DNA of 13,513 bases from Campylobacterales bacterium (GTDB lineage: Bacteria > Campylobacterota > Campylobacteria > Campylobacterales > QNZT01): the NCBI GenBank assembly GCA_027056215.1, contig JALULO010000062.1, forward strand, positions 1-13,513, given 5' to 3'. Positions 12,951 to 13,513 of this stretch are shown one piece after another; within the stretch, counting starts at the first letter, position 1; the number at the start of each line of letters is the position of its first letter. The notes below the pieces were generated by a model, which worked only from the letters and a program-made list of their open reading frames with translations, searched no databases and had not been told where the DNA came from. The position numbers and the translations under genes are program-made.

Positions 12951-13513
12951 TTAATCCGTTGATGTGATGTAAAAGGTAAAGTAGTGTGAATGAAAATCGC
13001 TGTCTCCGATTTTTCTATATTGGATGATACTACCTTTTAAATCTTTAGCTTCTTGATATAAAAGTCCTAAAGCATAACGGCTTTCAAAGTTTGATGAGTC
13101 CGTTAATTTTGCAAGTTCAAGGAGTGCGATAGCATTGGCATGATGATGACTCCCAATAGCTGCTACGGAAGCCAAAAAGAGTGTATGTGTATCATCTTGT
13201 TTATAGTTGTCTATAAGACTATTATATAGATTATAAGAGAATTCAAATTTTCTTGCATAAATAGCTGTGAGCGCTAGTGATTGTTGAAAAGCAATTTGTG
13301 TGTGATATGTTTTTGAATGCTCTTGAAGATCTTTAAATAAGATATGCACTGTACCTGCGATATTACGCATAGATATTAACATCTCGCGGGGTAAAGCTTC
13401 TCCTGTATATAATGGTGTGAAATCAAGTTTTTGCATTGTAAGATGATTTTGTATCTCTTTTGCATATGCTTTGATATTATTTTTATCACTAAATGCATCA
13501 AGATACAAAATGT
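12951..13513 (-). CDS. C-terminal part of a TPR-like helical protein (5' end outside window)
   Basis: About 187 codons are visible, and the frame runs open off the right edge; the first in-frame initiation-type codon (TTG at 13508) has no ribosome site and is probably an internal leucine. The protein is all-helical in appearance. Residues near FESRYALGLLYQEAKDLKGS fit a tetratricopeptide repeat well (Ala-Leu-Gly-Leu-x-Tyr, then Gly-Ser at the turn), and the preceding LFLASVAAIGSHHHANAIALLELAKL looks like another, so it is probably a scaffold or protein-binding repeat protein. No enzyme motif is seen. Residue Ala-Ile-Ala-Leu-rich helices and no hydrophobic anchor appear in the visible part. 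It ends 62 bases before the OmpA-like promoter, with no convincing terminator. Specific role unknown. Confidence 0.75.
   Translation of the reverse strand, partial: ILYLDAFSDKNNIKAYAKEIQNHLTMQKLDFTPLYTGEALPREMLISMRNIAGTVHILFKDLQEHSKTYHTQIAFQQSLALTAIYARKFEFSYNLYNSLIDNYKQDDTHTLFLASVAAIGSHHHANAIALLELAKLTDSSNFESRYALGLLYQEAKDLKGSIIQYRKIGDSDFHSHYFTFYITSTD

Noticed and set aside
13506..13508. TTG at 13508 as a true start of the TPR-like protein
   Set aside because: The frame stays open to the window edge, there is too little sequence to show a ribosome site, and TTG starts are rare; treated as an internal codon.
1..13513. CRISPR array, tRNA, rRNA, insertion sequence or phage gene
   Set aside because: No regularly spaced direct repeats, no cloverleaf with CCA-type end, and no transposase or phage protein were seen; coding density leaves only gaps under 130 bases.

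Overview
The window is a compact, AT-rich stretch of bacterial chromosome. It has 14 protein genes, two of them cut by the window edges, and almost no non-coding DNA. The protein sequences and the order cheY-prmA-ftsH, known from Helicobacter and Campylobacter, point to a Campylobacterota (epsilonproteobacterial) genome. Pyruvate:ferredoxin oxidoreductase, luxS, and complete-looking leucine, histidine, phenylalanine and biotin genes suggest a free-living Sulfurimonas/Sulfurovum-like relative rather than a host-restricted species. The lineage is inferred from remembered family sequences, not from a search.

Left part, plus strand (1-3451): the end of porB (pyruvate:ferredoxin oxidoreductase beta subunit) with a clear intrinsic terminator; a stand-alone prephenate dehydratase (pheA type) whose -10 box lies so close to its ATG that the mRNA may be leaderless; then luxS and bioA, which overlap by one base and share an extended -10 promoter.

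Middle, minus strand (3446-5593): leuA (2-isopropylmalate synthase) followed after 6 bases by an unrecognised two-helix membrane protein that runs tail-to-tail into bioA. Between ftsH and leuA lies a 123-base spacer with two small hairpins and competing inverted repeats.

Right part, minus strand (5717-11086): one tight transcription unit, read right to left: a PolB-type 3'-5' exonuclease, hisH, hisA, cheY, prmA, ftsH. It mixes DNA metabolism, histidine synthesis, chemotaxis, ribosome modification and membrane proteolysis behind a single visible TGCTATAAT promoter.

Far right, minus strand (11111-13513): a short envelope-related unit made of an inner-membrane-anchored OmpA-C protein with two BON-like repeats, then a membrane-anchored helix-hairpin-helix protein, ending in an AT-rich hairpin. 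Upstream is the C-terminal part of a TPR-type protein cut by the window edge.

Most genes are ordinary housekeeping. The points most worth a second look are the alphaproteobacterial-type ACT domain of the prephenate dehydratase and its likely leaderless start, the inverted-repeat element between ftsH and leuA, the orphan membrane protein behind leuA, and the BON-OmpA/HhH envelope pair. I saw no mobile gene, CRISPR array, tRNA or rRNA, and nothing that clearly amounts to a new biological system.
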